Assembly: GCA_007129945.1 (NCBI GenBank) | Contig: SKUN01000116.1 | Location: 1-38,265 of the forward strand | DNA from: Bacteroidales bacterium | GTDB lineage: Bacteria; Bacteroidota; Bacteroidia; Bacteroidales; UBA7960 | Direction of reading: 5' to 3' | DNA: 38,265 nt | Part shown: piece by piece, positions 27,830 through 36,988 of the stretch | Layout: each line of letters opens with the position of its first letter | Numbering within the stretch: the stretch's first letter is position 1 | Translations under genes and position numbers: made by a program | The notes under the pieces: generated by a model | Database searches by the model: none | The model's input: only the letters and a program-made list of their open reading frames with translations | What the model was told of the DNA's origin: nothing

Positions 27830-29563
27830 ATGAATTGTTATGAAACAATGCGAGAAAAGATAATTATCTACCAGCTCCTGGTGCGCCTTGCCGGAAATAC
27901 CGTCAGCAGGAATAAACCATGGGGAAGTATCAGGGAAAACGGCTGTGGAAAGTTCAATGATTTGTCGGATCGCTTTCTGAAGGAGATTGCCGGATTGGGT
28001 GCCAGTCATATCTGGCTGACGGGGGTGCAGGAACATGCCAGCTGCACAGCATACCCGACGCAGCAAATTCCTGCCGATAATCCGCTTGTGGTCAAAGGAC
28101 GGGCAGGGTCGCCCTATGCCATACGCGATTATTACGACGTATGCCCCGACCTGGCCACGGAGGTGGATCGTCGCATGGAGGAGTTCGAAGCATTGATCGG
28201 GCGTTGTCACTCAGCCGGTCTGGTCCCCCTGATCGACTTTGTGCCCAACCACCTGGCGCGCCGGTATCACAGCGATCGTGCAGAAGGAATAAACAGGCAA
28301 TTCGGCCGGCATGACGACAAAGGTATTGCTTTCGGTATTGACAACAATTTTTACTACCTGCCCGGACAGGAACTCAAATTACCGGAAGAAGTATATCAGC
28401 ACCCCACAAGCCGGGAAGTGTTTCCTGCCGGTTATGAGGAAATTCCGGCTAAAGCCACAGGGAATGATTGTTTTTCTGCCGCTCCATCCTACAGCGATTG
28501 GTATGAAACAGTCAAGCTGAATTATGGCATTGATTACAGGGACAAAAACCCGCCACCAACCGGCAAGATTCCTGACACGTGGCGTAAAATGCTCCAGGTC
28601 CTGCTGTTCTGGGCAGGAAAAAATATCGGAGGATTTCGCTGTGATATGGCAGAAATGGTGCCTTCCTCCTTTTGGGAATGGGCCATTGGAAAAATCCGGG
28701 AACATTTTCCCGGCATATTGTTCATTGCCGAGATTTATAACCCGGCGGCTTACAATACCTATCGCAAAGCGGGTTTCGATTACATCTACGACAAGGCAGG
28801 GTTCTATGATTGCATCAGAGATATTATGACGGGCAAAAAAGAAGCCGGGGCCCTTACCGGGGTCTGGAAATCCCTTGACGGATCAGACGGCGCAATGCTT
28901 CGTTTTGTGGAAAACCACGATGAACAACGGATCGCTTCCCCCCATTTTGCAGGGAATGCAAGTGCAGGAATACCAGCCACTGTTGCAGCGGCATGTATGC
29001 ACCAGGGTCCTCTTATGATCTATTTCGGACAGGAGCTGGGTGAAGAAGCCCGCGGCACCATCGGTTTCAGTGGAGACGACGGAAAAACCAGCATTTTTGA
29101 TTATTGTTCCGTACCTGCCTTCCGGCAATGGTTCAGCAGCGGAAAGTGTGCCTGCGGAAACTTGTCCGCTGAAGCAACCAGGCTGAGGGAATGTTACAAA
29201 AAGATCCTCTCCCTGTGCAGGCACCCCGTAATCAGCAACGGGAATTTTTACGATCTCATGTGGGCCAACACGGAAGCAGACAAACACCTGTATACCTTCA
29301 TCAGGTGGGACGCCCGGCATACCTGGATTATTGCATTGAATTTTTCCGGATCAAAATCCATTCGTGCAAGAATACGAATCCCGGATCAATTCAGAACAAT
29401 ATCCGGCCGGAAAGACGCAACGACCTATACTTACAATCTCTTGTTTAATGGCGGGACATCACATCCAATCAGCCAGGAGGAAATTGCTGAATCAGGTTTG
29501 GAACTGATTTTGCGCCCCTACTCAGCGAAGATTATCGACATAAGACCAAAGGCCCGGGCATAA
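27830..29563 (+). CDS. GH13 alpha-amylase-family glycoside hydrolase
   Basis: A 577-residue enzyme without signal peptide, so cytoplasmic. The GH13 motifs are visible: region I DFVPNH (136-141), nucleophile Asp272 in GGFRCDMAE, acid/base Glu301 in FIAEIYN, and Asp364 in FVENHDEQRI. The region following region I contains a long insert (about 150-245) that looks like domain B, with little resemblance to textbook amylases. The C-terminal part (about 470-577) fits a beta-sandwich domain C. Such intracellular GH13 proteins often act on maltodextrin or glycogen; the substrate is not readable. The ATG at 27830 is used, but 27848 (MREKIIIYQLL) is equally possible. No SusC/SusD or transporter lies beside it. 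Confidence 0.87.
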   Translation: MNCYETMREKIIIYQLLVRLAGNTVSRNKPWGSIRENGCGKFNDLSDRFLKEIAGLGASHIWLTGVQEHASCTAYPTQQIPADNPLVVKGRAGSPYAIRDYYDVCPDLATEVDRRMEEFEALIGRCHSAGLVPLIDFVPNHLARRYHSDRAEGINRQFGRHDDKGIAFGIDNNFYYLPGQELKLPEEVYQHPTSREVFPAGYEEIPAKATGNDCFSAAPSYSDWYETVKLNYGIDYRDKNPPPTGKIPDTWRKMLQVLLFWAGKNIGGFRCDMAEMVPSSFWEWAIGKIREHFPGILFIAEIYNPAAYNTYRKAGFDYIYDKAGFYDCIRDIMTGKKEAGALTGVWKSLDGSDGAMLRFVENHDEQRIASPHFAGNASAGIPATVAAACMHQGPLMIYFGQELGEEARGTIGFSGDDGKTSIFDYCSVPAFRQWFSSGKCACGNLSAEATRLRECYKKILSLCRHPVISNGNFYDLMWANTEADKHLYTFIRWDARHTWIIALNFSGSKSIRARIRIPDQFRTISGRKDATTYTYNLLFNGGTSHPISQEEIAESGLELILRPYSAKIIDIRPKARA

Positions 29564-29613
29564 CTTTTGGCTACTTTTAACGAAAAAAAATTAGATACTT
29601 TTTTATTTATGCT

Positions 29614-29621
29614 TATTTTTG
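29614..29621 (+). promoter_or_regulatory. Candidate -7 box for the DUF4168 gene
   Basis: TATTTTTG matches TAnnTTTG exactly, 37 bp before the ATG, in a very AT-rich spacer. The -33 region is T-rich without an exact TTTG. Confidence 0.5.
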
Positions 29622-29658
29622 TCACACACAGTTTTAATCAAACCCCAAACCAACAGTT

Positions 29659-30279
29659 ATGAGATTAACAAAAATTAACCTGAGTGCTGCAAGTAAGTAC
29701 TTCATGGTATTCTTTATTTCGATGATGCTCATGCTTCCATTTTCCCTGATGGCACAGGAAGAAGGCCAGGAACAACAAGAAGAAGAAGAGGAAGAGGAGG
29801 ATCCATGGGCGGATGTGGAATTTCAATTTGAAGATGAAAAGTTGCTGGCATTTTTCGATGCAAACCAGGAGATCAGTCAATTGCAAAGGGATACCCGGGA
29901 AGAGATAGCCGAACTGACCCAGGAGCATGGTCTGAGCCACGAACGCTTTCAGCAAATCGCCCAGGCTGCGCAGATCGGTCAGATGGATGCTTTCTCCAGT
30001 GAAGAGGTAGAGGCTTTCAATGAAGTGGCCCCGAAAGTTACGGAGATGCAGCGGAATATGCAGGGAACAATGCAGCTGATCATTCAGGAACATGAGCTGG
30101 CCATGGAGGATTACAGGGAGGTGCTCGACGAGTTTCGTCAGGACGAACAATTGAGGGAATATATTACCTACCTTGCAAGAGAACGTGCCAGAGAGAAAAT
30201 TCTGGAGGAAAGAAGAAGGCAGGCGGAAAAGGAGCTGGAAGAAAAGAAACAGCAGGAACAAAACCAGCAGAATCAGTAA
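29659..30279 (+). CDS. Secreted acidic DUF4168-like protein
   Basis: A 206-residue protein with a signal peptide (cleavage near MAQ, residues 31-33). A low-complexity acidic linker of Gln and Glu (about 34-48) follows. The body (about 55-165) is helical with a repeated layout resembling DUF4168: LLAFFDANQEISQLQRD, then AEVEAFN-like SSEEVEAFNEVAPKVTEMQRN, and MEDYREVLDEFRQDEQLREYI. The C-terminal 35 residues form a highly charged Arg/Glu/Lys/Gln helix. DUF4168 proteins are exported and of unknown function. It stands alone between the GH13 gene and the convergent folC, with its own candidate promoter. No catalytic motif is seen. Confidence 0.75.
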   Translation: MRLTKINLSAASKYFMVFFISMMLMLPFSLMAQEEGQEQQEEEEEEEDPWADVEFQFEDEKLLAFFDANQEISQLQRDTREEIAELTQEHGLSHERFQQIAQAAQIGQMDAFSSEEVEAFNEVAPKVTEMQRNMQGTMQLIIQEHELAMEDYREVLDEFRQDEQLREYITYLARERAREKILEERRRQAEKELEEKKQQEQNQQNQ

Positions 30280-30328
30280 AGAGGATTCCGGCAGTAATAA
30301 GCGTGCCGGTCAGTATCAGACAACCTCT
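30280..30328 (+). other. Nested inverted repeat between DUF4168 gene and folC
   Basis: AGAGG (30280-30284) pairs with CCTCT (30324-30328), and inside it CCGGCA (30288-30293) pairs with TGCCGG (30304-30309). It covers the gap between two convergent genes and runs into the folC 3' end. With no T tract it is only a possible bidirectional terminator. Confidence 0.3.
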
Positions 30329-31611
30329 GAAACTACAAAAGTACTGCCACCCACAAATATGAGGTCCCCCGGAAACGAATCTTTTCGGGCTGATGTGAGG
30401 GCCTCTTGAACTGTATCATAAGTCTTTCCACGAAGACCAAAAAAGCTGGCATCCAAAGCCAGCTTTTTTGCGTCAAGCCCACGCATCACAGAAGGCTTGC
30501 AGAAATAATAAACCGCATCGGGCGGCAGCATTCTCAATATTTCTTTACGCTCCTTGTCCTCCACCATGCCGAACACAATACGCAATTGATCATGGGGTAA
30601 AGACCGTAATTGGGTAACGATCCGCCCGATCCCGTCCATGTTGTGACCACTGTCACAAATCACCGTGGGATTTGTCATAAGCTGCTGCCACCGACCTGCC
30701 AGTCCCGTATTGGCAATCACCTTCCGGAGGCCTTTCCGGACAGCATTCTCCGACACTTTGCTGCCATCGGGAAGCGTAAGCACCTTCATGGCCTGGAGTA
30801 CGGTCAGCATATTTTCTGCCTGGTAATCACCCATCAGGTCAGTCAGGTATTGGTGCTTAACCCCCAGGTGTTCCACTTCCATTGCCCGCAACTCCAAACC
30901 TTTTCCCACCTGCACAGCGGAACCTGTGACCTTGAAATGATCAGGAGCAACAAACAAAGGCACCCCCCACTTAGCTGCAGCAGACTCAAATATGTCTTGG
31001 ATTTCTGTTTGTCGCCGACCGATCACCAGGGGTATCCCCTGCTTGATAATCCCTGCTTTTTCCACCGCAATATCCCTTGGTGTACTTCCCAGGAACTGCA
31101 TATGATCCAATCCGATATTGGTAATGATGGTCAATACGGGACGGACAACATTCGAGGAGTCAAGCCGCCCTCCCATCCCGGTCTCAATGACGGCAATATC
31201 AACCTTCTGCCTGGCAAACCAATCAAAAGAAAGGCCCATGGTCATCTCAAAAAAAGAGGGGTTTAACCTGTCAAAACAGGGCCGGTGCGCTGCAACAAAA
31301 CCGCTGACCGCATCCCGGGGGATCATTGACCCGTTGATTTTGATCCGTTCCCTGAAATCCTTCAGATGAGGAGAAGTGGCCAGTCCGGTTTTCAGTCCCT
31401 GTTCCTGCAATATCGAGGCTATCATGTGGGAAACCGACCCTTTTCCATTGGTTCCGGCTACATGAATACTGGGAAAGGCCTGCTCCGGGTTGCCCAGGTA
31501 TTTACAGAATTCAATGGTGGTATTAAGATCCGCCTTATAGGCTGCAGCTCCGATACGCTGATACATGGGGAGCTGATCGAAAAGGTAGTCCAGGGTTTGC
31601 TGGTAATCCAT
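30316..31611 (-). CDS. folC: Folylpolyglutamate synthase/dihydrofolate synthase FolC
   Basis: A 431-residue Mur-ligase-fold enzyme that adds glutamate to dihydropteroate and to folates. The ATP loop is VAGTNGKGSVSHM (about 51-63), followed by TSPHLKDFRERIKING, typical of FolC. Then come VIETGMGGRLDSSNVV, ITNIGLDHMQFLG, and AVEKAGIIKQGIPLVIG. The C-terminal domain has ICDSGHNMDGI and LRIVFGMVEDKERKEIL. The length is normal. The start codon directly abuts the stop of tonB (no gap), so folC is the last gene of the exbB-exbD-tonB-folC cluster, an arrangement I associate with Bacteroidota. Confidence 0.95.
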   Translation of the reverse strand: MDYQQTLDYLFDQLPMYQRIGAAAYKADLNTTIEFCKYLGNPEQAFPSIHVAGTNGKGSVSHMIASILQEQGLKTGLATSPHLKDFRERIKINGSMIPRDAVSGFVAAHRPCFDRLNPSFFEMTMGLSFDWFARQKVDIAVIETGMGGRLDSSNVVRPVLTIITNIGLDHMQFLGSTPRDIAVEKAGIIKQGIPLVIGRRQTEIQDIFESAAAKWGVPLFVAPDHFKVTGSAVQVGKGLELRAMEVEHLGVKHQYLTDLMGDYQAENMLTVLQAMKVLTLPDGSKVSENAVRKGLRKVIANTGLAGRWQQLMTNPTVICDSGHNMDGIGRIVTQLRSLPHDQLRIVFGMVEDKERKEILRMLPPDAVYYFCKPSVMRGLDAKKLALDASFFGLRGKTYDTVQEALTSARKDSFPGDLIFVGGSTFVVSEVV

Positions 31612-32424
31612 TTAATTAAGCCGGATAAAATTATAGGTAATGGTACCCCGCTGCTCTTCGGGTGCATCAGCCTGCAGATCAAAACGGGCCCGACGGGCAG
31701 CTTCCTCCGCAAGACGGTGAAGGCTTCTGTCGGTGGTTGTCGTTCCTCTTGCACCCGCCTCTGCACGAATCACCTGCCCCTGGCGGTTAACGGTAACCTG
31801 TACAACAACACGACCGGTAGCCTGCGTTGTGTATTCAGGTAAGGGCAAATAATTTGCCTGCCTTCCTGCCAGGCTGTATTCGATACCCCCCTGGCCAACG
31901 CCATCAAAACCCACGGTGTCCAGCACGCCTTCAACCTGTCCCTGGTCACCCCGCTCCCCGGTTTCACCCTGATCACTGCGTTCAGTGCTTCGCTGATCCC
32001 TGCCCGGGAACAAAGCCCTGGGGTCAACCTCCGGTTCAGGCTCCTCTTCCACCTCTTCTGTTACTTCCTGCGGATCAGTCACGGGATCCTCCCGTTCAGA
32101 TTCCACTTGTTCCTGTTCAGTTTCCGGATCAGCCACTTCATCCGGCAACGCCACTGCCTCTTCGGCTTCCTGTGTCACAATTTCCTCGTGTTCAGAAGCT
32201 TCGGAGGCCGGAGGTGATTGAGGTACAGGGGTCGGAGCTGCCAGTGGTTGCCTGTCACCCAGCCCTTCATCTTCGTAACCAAGTGCTACAAGCACACCAT
32301 AGTCATCGGGTTGGGGCTCGGGAGCCGACAAACTAAAAAGCAGGAAACACAGCAGCAGCACCCCATGAAAAATGAAGGTACCGGCCAAAGCCCTGTTTCT
32401 GTCTTTTTTTTCTGACGTTTCCAT
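31612..32424 (-). CDS. TonB-family energy transducer with acidic spacer
   Basis: A 270-residue protein. One membrane segment (about 14-33, ending FLLFSLSAPEP) anchors the N-terminus in the inner membrane. A spacer from about 35 to 190 would cross the periplasm; it is very rich in Glu, Asp and Gln, with some Pro, rather than the usual Pro/Lys repeats. The C-terminal TonB domain is recognisable in TGRVVVQVTVNRQGQVIRAEA and EEAARRARFDL...TITYNFIRLN (about 200-270). TonB passes energy from ExbB/ExbD to outer-membrane transporters. exbD overlaps its start by one base and folC follows with no gap. It may be a TonB-like/TolA-type protein rather than the main TonB. Confidence 0.85.
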   Translation of the reverse strand: METSEKKDRNRALAGTFIFHGVLLLCFLLFSLSAPEPQPDDYGVLVALGYEDEGLGDRQPLAAPTPVPQSPPASEASEHEEIVTQEAEEAVALPDEVADPETEQEQVESEREDPVTDPQEVTEEVEEEPEPEVDPRALFPGRDQRSTERSDQGETGERGDQGQVEGVLDTVGFDGVGQGGIEYSLAGRQANYLPLPEYTTQATGRVVVQVTVNRQGQVIRAEAGARGTTTTDRSLHRLAEEAARRARFDLQADAPEEQRGTITYNFIRLN

Positions 32425-32840
32425 TAGCGTCTGTGTGGTTGTGTGGCCAGAATAACCCTGTAACGGGTTTCAAGCTGTTGATTAAGTTCCTCTACAGCAT
32501 CAATTACATTCACAATATACTGCACAGGCACTGAGTGGTCTGAGCGGAGTACAATGGCCGCTTCCGTTTGTCCGGCCAGCCTGCTTGTAAGACCTGTTTT
32601 CAGCAACTCAATATCCACAGGGTCCTCTTCAAGGAATAACTGCCGGTCGGCATTGAGGTAAACCGTTACGGTCTGGTGTGCCACCTGCCTGCTGTCACTG
32701 GAAGGCAACAACAACTGTATAGCACTGGGCGCAACAAGTGTGGATGTGAGCATAAAAAAGATCAGCAGCAGGAACACCAGATCCGACATGGAAGCCATGC
32801 TCCACTGTAAATTCCTCGTATTTCGTGCTTTAATTGCCAT
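32424..32840 (-). CDS. exbD: ExbD/TolR biopolymer transport protein
   Basis: A 138-residue protein with one membrane segment (about 20-40, LVFLLLIFFMLTSTLVAP). The key Asp of the ExbD/TolR family is present at the start of it (MSDLVFLLLIFFM, Asp20), the residue that carries protons with ExbB. The periplasmic part (about 45-138) ends in a short basic tail. It sits between exbB (10 bp upstream) and tonB (one-base overlap). Many Bacteroidota have two exbD copies in tandem; only one is here. TolR is the alternative name, but the adjacent tonB favours ExbD. Confidence 0.92.
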   Translation of the reverse strand: MAIKARNTRNLQWSMASMSDLVFLLLIFFMLTSTLVAPSAIQLLLPSSDSRQVAHQTVTVYLNADRQLFLEEDPVDIELLKTGLTSRLAGQTEAAIVLRSDHSVPVQYIVNVIDAVEELNQQLETRYRVILATQPHRR

Positions 32841-32850
32841 ATTTCAGAAA

Positions 32851-33567
32851 TTAAGAGGCCGGTTCGTGTAACAAATCCATGAATTCCGTGGCCCGGGCCT
32901 CCAGCATAAATACAACCTTTTCGATACGGGCCACCAGAATATTATAACATATAAAGGCAATAATACCAACCGCAAGACCCGTCATGGTTGTTACCATGGC
33001 CTCATAAATACCACCGGCCAGTAGACTTACATCAATATTCGGGCCAGCCATGGCCATGTTATAAAATGCACGGATCATCCCGATCACCGTGCCAAGGAAA
33101 CCCAGCATCGGTGCCGCCCCGGCCACCGTAGCCAGTACGGCGATGTTTTTTTCCAGTTTGGCAACCTCCAGTTTTCCCACGTTCTCAATGGCTGCATTAA
33201 TGTCGCTCAGCGGCCTCCCGATCCGGACAATCCCTTTGGCGACCATCCGGGCAATGGGTGACTGGTTATTCCTGCACAAAGACTTTGCCGAATCAATACG
33301 CCCGTTATGGATAAAATCCCGGATGTTATTCATAAAGTTTGTCTCTTCATTGGATGCACGGCTGATGGCAAAATAACGTTCAATAAAAATGTAGATCGCC
33401 ACAACGGACAATATAGCCAGGGGGATCATCACAATACCTCCCTTGAAAACAAGGCTCCACAAAGACAATGTTTCCTCAGCCGGGACAGGTGCCTGGGCCA
33501 GGGTGTCAACAAGTTCCTCTTGCACAGCCTCCTGGGCCTGAACTAACATCAACATCATAGATAACAT
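32851..33567 (-). CDS. exbB: MotA/TolQ/ExbB proton channel protein
   Basis: A 238-residue protein from the ATG at 33567; the frame also opens at a TTG (33573) that I do not favour. Three membrane segments are seen: about 46-66, 150-170 and 186-206. The conserved core VAGAAPMLGFLGTVIGMIRAFYNMA is the MotA/TolQ/ExbB signature, followed by GGIYEAMVTTMTGLAVGIIAFICYN. It forms the channel that uses the proton gradient to drive ExbD and TonB. An N-terminal extension rich in Glu and Gln precedes the first membrane segment. It is the first gene of exbB-exbD-tonB-folC and diverges from gapA. Confidence 0.92.
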   Translation of the reverse strand: MLSMMLMLVQAQEAVQEELVDTLAQAPVPAEETLSLWSLVFKGGIVMIPLAILSVVAIYIFIERYFAISRASNEETNFMNNIRDFIHNGRIDSAKSLCRNNQSPIARMVAKGIVRIGRPLSDINAAIENVGKLEVAKLEKNIAVLATVAGAAPMLGFLGTVIGMIRAFYNMAMAGPNIDVSLLAGGIYEAMVTTMTGLAVGIIAFICYNILVARIEKVVFMLEARATEFMDLLHEPAS

Positions 33568-33614
33568 GGGCAACGTTTTTTCGTAAATTGTTTCTAGTTA
33601 TAACAGATAAAGGA

Positions 33615-33629
33615 CGTAAATATTTTACG
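33615..33629. promoter_or_regulatory. Interrupted palindrome next to the exbB promoter
   Basis: CGTAAA-TAT-TTTACG is a perfect 6-bp inverted repeat with a 3-bp centre. It lies between the exbB start and the -7 box, at about the expected transcription start, where a repressor site would act. The factor is unknown. Confidence 0.35.
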
Positions 33630-33634
33630 CCATG

Positions 33635-33642
33635 CAAATATA
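33635..33642 (-). promoter_or_regulatory. Candidate promoter for exbB-exbD-tonB-folC
   Basis: Leftward reading gives TATATTTG, an exact -7 match. A GTTG lies 21 bp further upstream, close to the -33 TTTG distance. This is the best-supported promoter in the window; the leader would be about 60 nt. Confidence 0.5.
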
Positions 33643-33697
33643 GTGAATTAATCAACCTTCAGGCAACATCTTCAGTGCATGAACGCGGGTTAATTGA

Positions 33698-34756
<1,059 letters not shown>

Positions 34757-34781
34757 TCCCATAAGCTGACACACCAATTTG

Positions 34782-34836
34782 AGCTGCCCCGTTCCCGGCG
34801 CCAATCAAGGCGCAGGTAAACGGGGCAGCTTTATTT
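34782..34836 (+). terminator. Strong terminator hairpin after gapA
   Basis: A perfect 12-bp stem, AGCTGCCCCGTT (34782-34793) with AACGGGGCAGCT (34819-34830), encloses a second 5-bp stem (34798-34802 with 34809-34813) and is followed by TTATTT. It lies 25 bp after the gapA stop. Confidence 0.8.
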
Positions 34837-34838
34837 CA

Positions 34839-34867
34839 GGTAAGTTCATGCGGACTCGCCACTTACC
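34839..34867. repeat. Inverted repeat (hairpin B) in gapA-pepE spacer
   Basis: GGTAAGT (34839-34845) pairs with ACTTACC (34861-34867), loop of 15 nt. Its right arm shares two bases with the next hairpin, so the two cannot both form fully. Confidence 0.5.
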
Positions 34868-34895
34868 GGGCAGCGTAAAACAAAAAGCTGCCCGG
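34866..34895. repeat. Inverted repeat (hairpin C) in gapA-pepE spacer
   Basis: CCGGGCAGC (34866-34874) pairs perfectly with GCTGCCCGG (34887-34895), loop of 12 A-rich bases. Its GGGCAGC/GCTGCCC core is also present in the gapA terminator arms, so alternative pairings are possible. Confidence 0.55.
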
Positions 34896-34920
34896 ACAAT
34901 GTCAGCTACAATTTTTCTTA

Positions 34921-34928
34921 TAACTTTG
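34921..34928 (+). promoter_or_regulatory. Candidate -7 box for pepE
   Basis: TAACTTTG matches TAnnTTTG exactly, 72 bp before the pepE start and downstream of the hairpins. The -33 position holds no clear TTTG. Confidence 0.45.
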
Positions 34929-35000
34929 GAGGATAAATGGGCGAACCGGCCAACCGGACACCACATTTTAATCATTTGAGAACCCAATAATGATAAAGAA

Positions 35001-35711
35001 ATGACAAAAAGACTCTTATTGATCAGCAATTCAACCAATTACGGTGAAGAATACCTCGCTTATACCAAAAACGAGATCAGCAGTTTTTTGGGCAGGGAGG
35101 TCAGTGAAGTATTGTTTATTCCCTATGCCGGAGTAAGTATTTCATGGGATGATTATACCACCAAAGTAGAGAATGTATTTCTGAAACTGGGTTATGAGGT
35201 CAAGCCCATACACAGGGCTGAAAACCCGATAGAGGCCATTGAAAATGCCCGGGCCATTGTTGTGGGCGGAGGCAATACCTTCAACCTGGTTGACGTGATG
35301 CATAAACTGGGCATCATGGATGCAATCAGAAAGAAGGTGGGTACAGGCACCCCGTATATCGGATGGAGTGCGGGCAGCAATGTGGCATGCCCATCTCTCA
35401 AGACCACCAATGATATGCCGATCGTTCAGCCGGCCAGCTTTGAAACCCTGGGGCTGGTCGATTTTCAGATCAACCCCCATTACACGGACGCCATTATTCC
35501 AAACCACAACGGAGAAACCCGCGAACAAAGGATCAGGGAGTTCCTGATCGCCAATCCCGAAACCCTGGTAATCGGGCTGAAGGAAGGGACCATGCTCCGT
35601 ATCGATAAGGGAGATATCAGTTATATCGGCTCGAAAACGATCAAGGTGTTCCGCAAAGATGAGCCGACGCTGGAATTTGATAAAAATGCCGCCCTTGACT
35701 TCTTAAAGTAA
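35001..35711 (+). CDS. pepE: Dipeptidase E (peptidase family S51)
   Basis: A 236-residue cytoplasmic serine peptidase that cleaves Asp-X dipeptides (aspartyl dipeptidase). The nucleophile is Ser123 in IGWSAGSNVACP, with supporting residues Asp138 (TTNDMP) and His160 (INPHYTD), matching the spacing in the Salmonella enzyme. IVVGGGNTFNLV (about 86-97) is the other conserved loop. The length is normal. It is followed by the DUF4831 gene after 19 bp and is probably the first gene of a four-gene rightward run. Confidence 0.94.
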   Translation: MTKRLLLISNSTNYGEEYLAYTKNEISSFLGREVSEVLFIPYAGVSISWDDYTTKVENVFLKLGYEVKPIHRAENPIEAIENARAIVVGGGNTFNLVDVMHKLGIMDAIRKKVGTGTPYIGWSAGSNVACPSLKTTNDMPIVQPASFETLGLVDFQINPHYTDAIIPNHNGETREQRIREFLIANPETLVIGLKEGTMLRIDKGDISYIGSKTIKVFRKDEPTLEFDKNAALDFLK

Positions 35712-35730
35712 TTTTTCAACCATCAACCAA

Positions 35731-36927
35731 ATGAAAAAAATATCTGTTTTTGCAGTGTTGGCAGCAATGCTGCTGATTACAGCCTGTGGAAGCCAGGTTT
35801 CGCTGCGAACCGGCCATGTGAGGACCATGGAAGCCGGTGATCCCGGCAAAGGCATATACTATGCCCTGCCGCGCAGTGTTGTTGCAATAGATGTGGAGGT
35901 TACACAGACAGTAAAAAAACCCGGACCCTATGCGGCTTATGCAGAAAGATACCTGGGCCTGAATGAGGTGATTTTTTCCCCGGCCACCAGTTATGAAATC
36001 AGCAGGGTTTCCATCAACGGGTATGCGGAACCTGATCCGAATCAGATCTATTATGTGGCACTTCAGGATGAAGAAGAACAAATCCTGTATATGTCGCTGA
36101 CTGAAGAAGGGCTGATCGCCAGTGTCAATCGTAAATTTGACAATGAGGATTTTCAGTCCGGTCTGAGTGAAAGTACAGATTATGGTTATTTCGGCAGCGA
36201 TGCCACATTTAACTACTTCATTGATACCAACCTGAAAGAACAGATCGATACAGTGATAGAACATGTCCGTATGGACACCATCACCGTGCAGAGACAGACG
36301 CTGAGACGCAGCTGGGTGGAAAAAGGTGAGGAATTGCGTGCCAGTGAAGTAGCCGATTATATTCTGGAAATCCGGGAAAAAAAGTTTGACCTCATCAGTG
36401 GCTTCCAGGAAATCAACTATTCGAAAGAAGCCCTGGCGTATATGTATTCGGAAATGGACAAGCTTGAAAGTGACTACCTTGACCTTTTCACAGGCATTAC
36501 AGCTTCACAGACAATCAACTACAGGTTCATTCACACCCCGGAAAAAGACCGCACCGACATACGGCATACCTTGTTTCGCTTCTCTCAGAATGAAGGGGTG
36601 TTACCGGCGGATGAGAATGCGGGGGGAGTCCCGGTAACCATTGCCTATCAGCGGAGTCATACCACTGACGAACTAAACCGGCAAATCAGGGAATCCTCGG
36701 AAGGAAGCAGGAGAACTGTTGCCGGATTTCATTATCGTGTCCCTGAATATGCCAATTTGCTGATCTATACCGGCAATGAGAAAAGGGCCGAAACACGCAT
36801 GCAGATCAACCAGTTTGGTATTGTAACAAGTCTGCCCCCCGGAAAATCCACCATCGAATTTTATCCCAATACCGGCTCCGTAAAGTCAATTGGTGAGCCG
36901 GACGGAAATGAGGACGACAGTAACTGA
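35731..36927 (+). CDS. DUF4831-family lipoprotein
   Basis: A 398-residue lipoprotein: the signal peptide MKKISVFAVLAAMLLITAC ends at the lipidated Cys19. The region about 40-110 has the pattern I associate with DUF4831: GIYYALPRSVVAIDVEVTQTVKKPGPYAAYAERYLGL, then VIFSPATSYEISRVSINGYAEPDPNQIYYV. The central part (about 180-300) is helical. Function is unknown; most members are Bacteroidota envelope lipoproteins. The first residues after Cys19 (GSQVS) are followed by a flexible linker. It lies between pepE and the reductase gene (61 bp). Confidence 0.83.
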   Translation: MKKISVFAVLAAMLLITACGSQVSLRTGHVRTMEAGDPGKGIYYALPRSVVAIDVEVTQTVKKPGPYAAYAERYLGLNEVIFSPATSYEISRVSINGYAEPDPNQIYYVALQDEEEQILYMSLTEEGLIASVNRKFDNEDFQSGLSESTDYGYFGSDATFNYFIDTNLKEQIDTVIEHVRMDTITVQRQTLRRSWVEKGEELRASEVADYILEIREKKFDLISGFQEINYSKEALAYMYSEMDKLESDYLDLFTGITASQTINYRFIHTPEKDRTDIRHTLFRFSQNEGVLPADENAGGVPVTIAYQRSHTTDELNRQIRESSEGSRRTVAGFHYRVPEYANLLIYTGNEKRAETRMQINQFGIVTSLPPGKSTIEFYPNTGSVKSIGEPDGNEDDSN

Positions 36928-36988
36928 TTCTTTTTTGCAGAACCGGCATTTTGGTTTTCCGGAAAAAATCATTCAAACACCAGACAGT

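Noticed and set aside
29761-29808. Purine-rich GAA/GAG tract as a possible repeat element
   Set aside because: It encodes the Glu/Gln linker of the DUF4168 protein; low-complexity coding sequence, not a mobile or regulatory repeat.
30610-31266. 218-codon open frame on the plus strand
   Set aside because: Antisense to folC, which has full catalytic motifs; Cys/His-rich nonsense-like composition.
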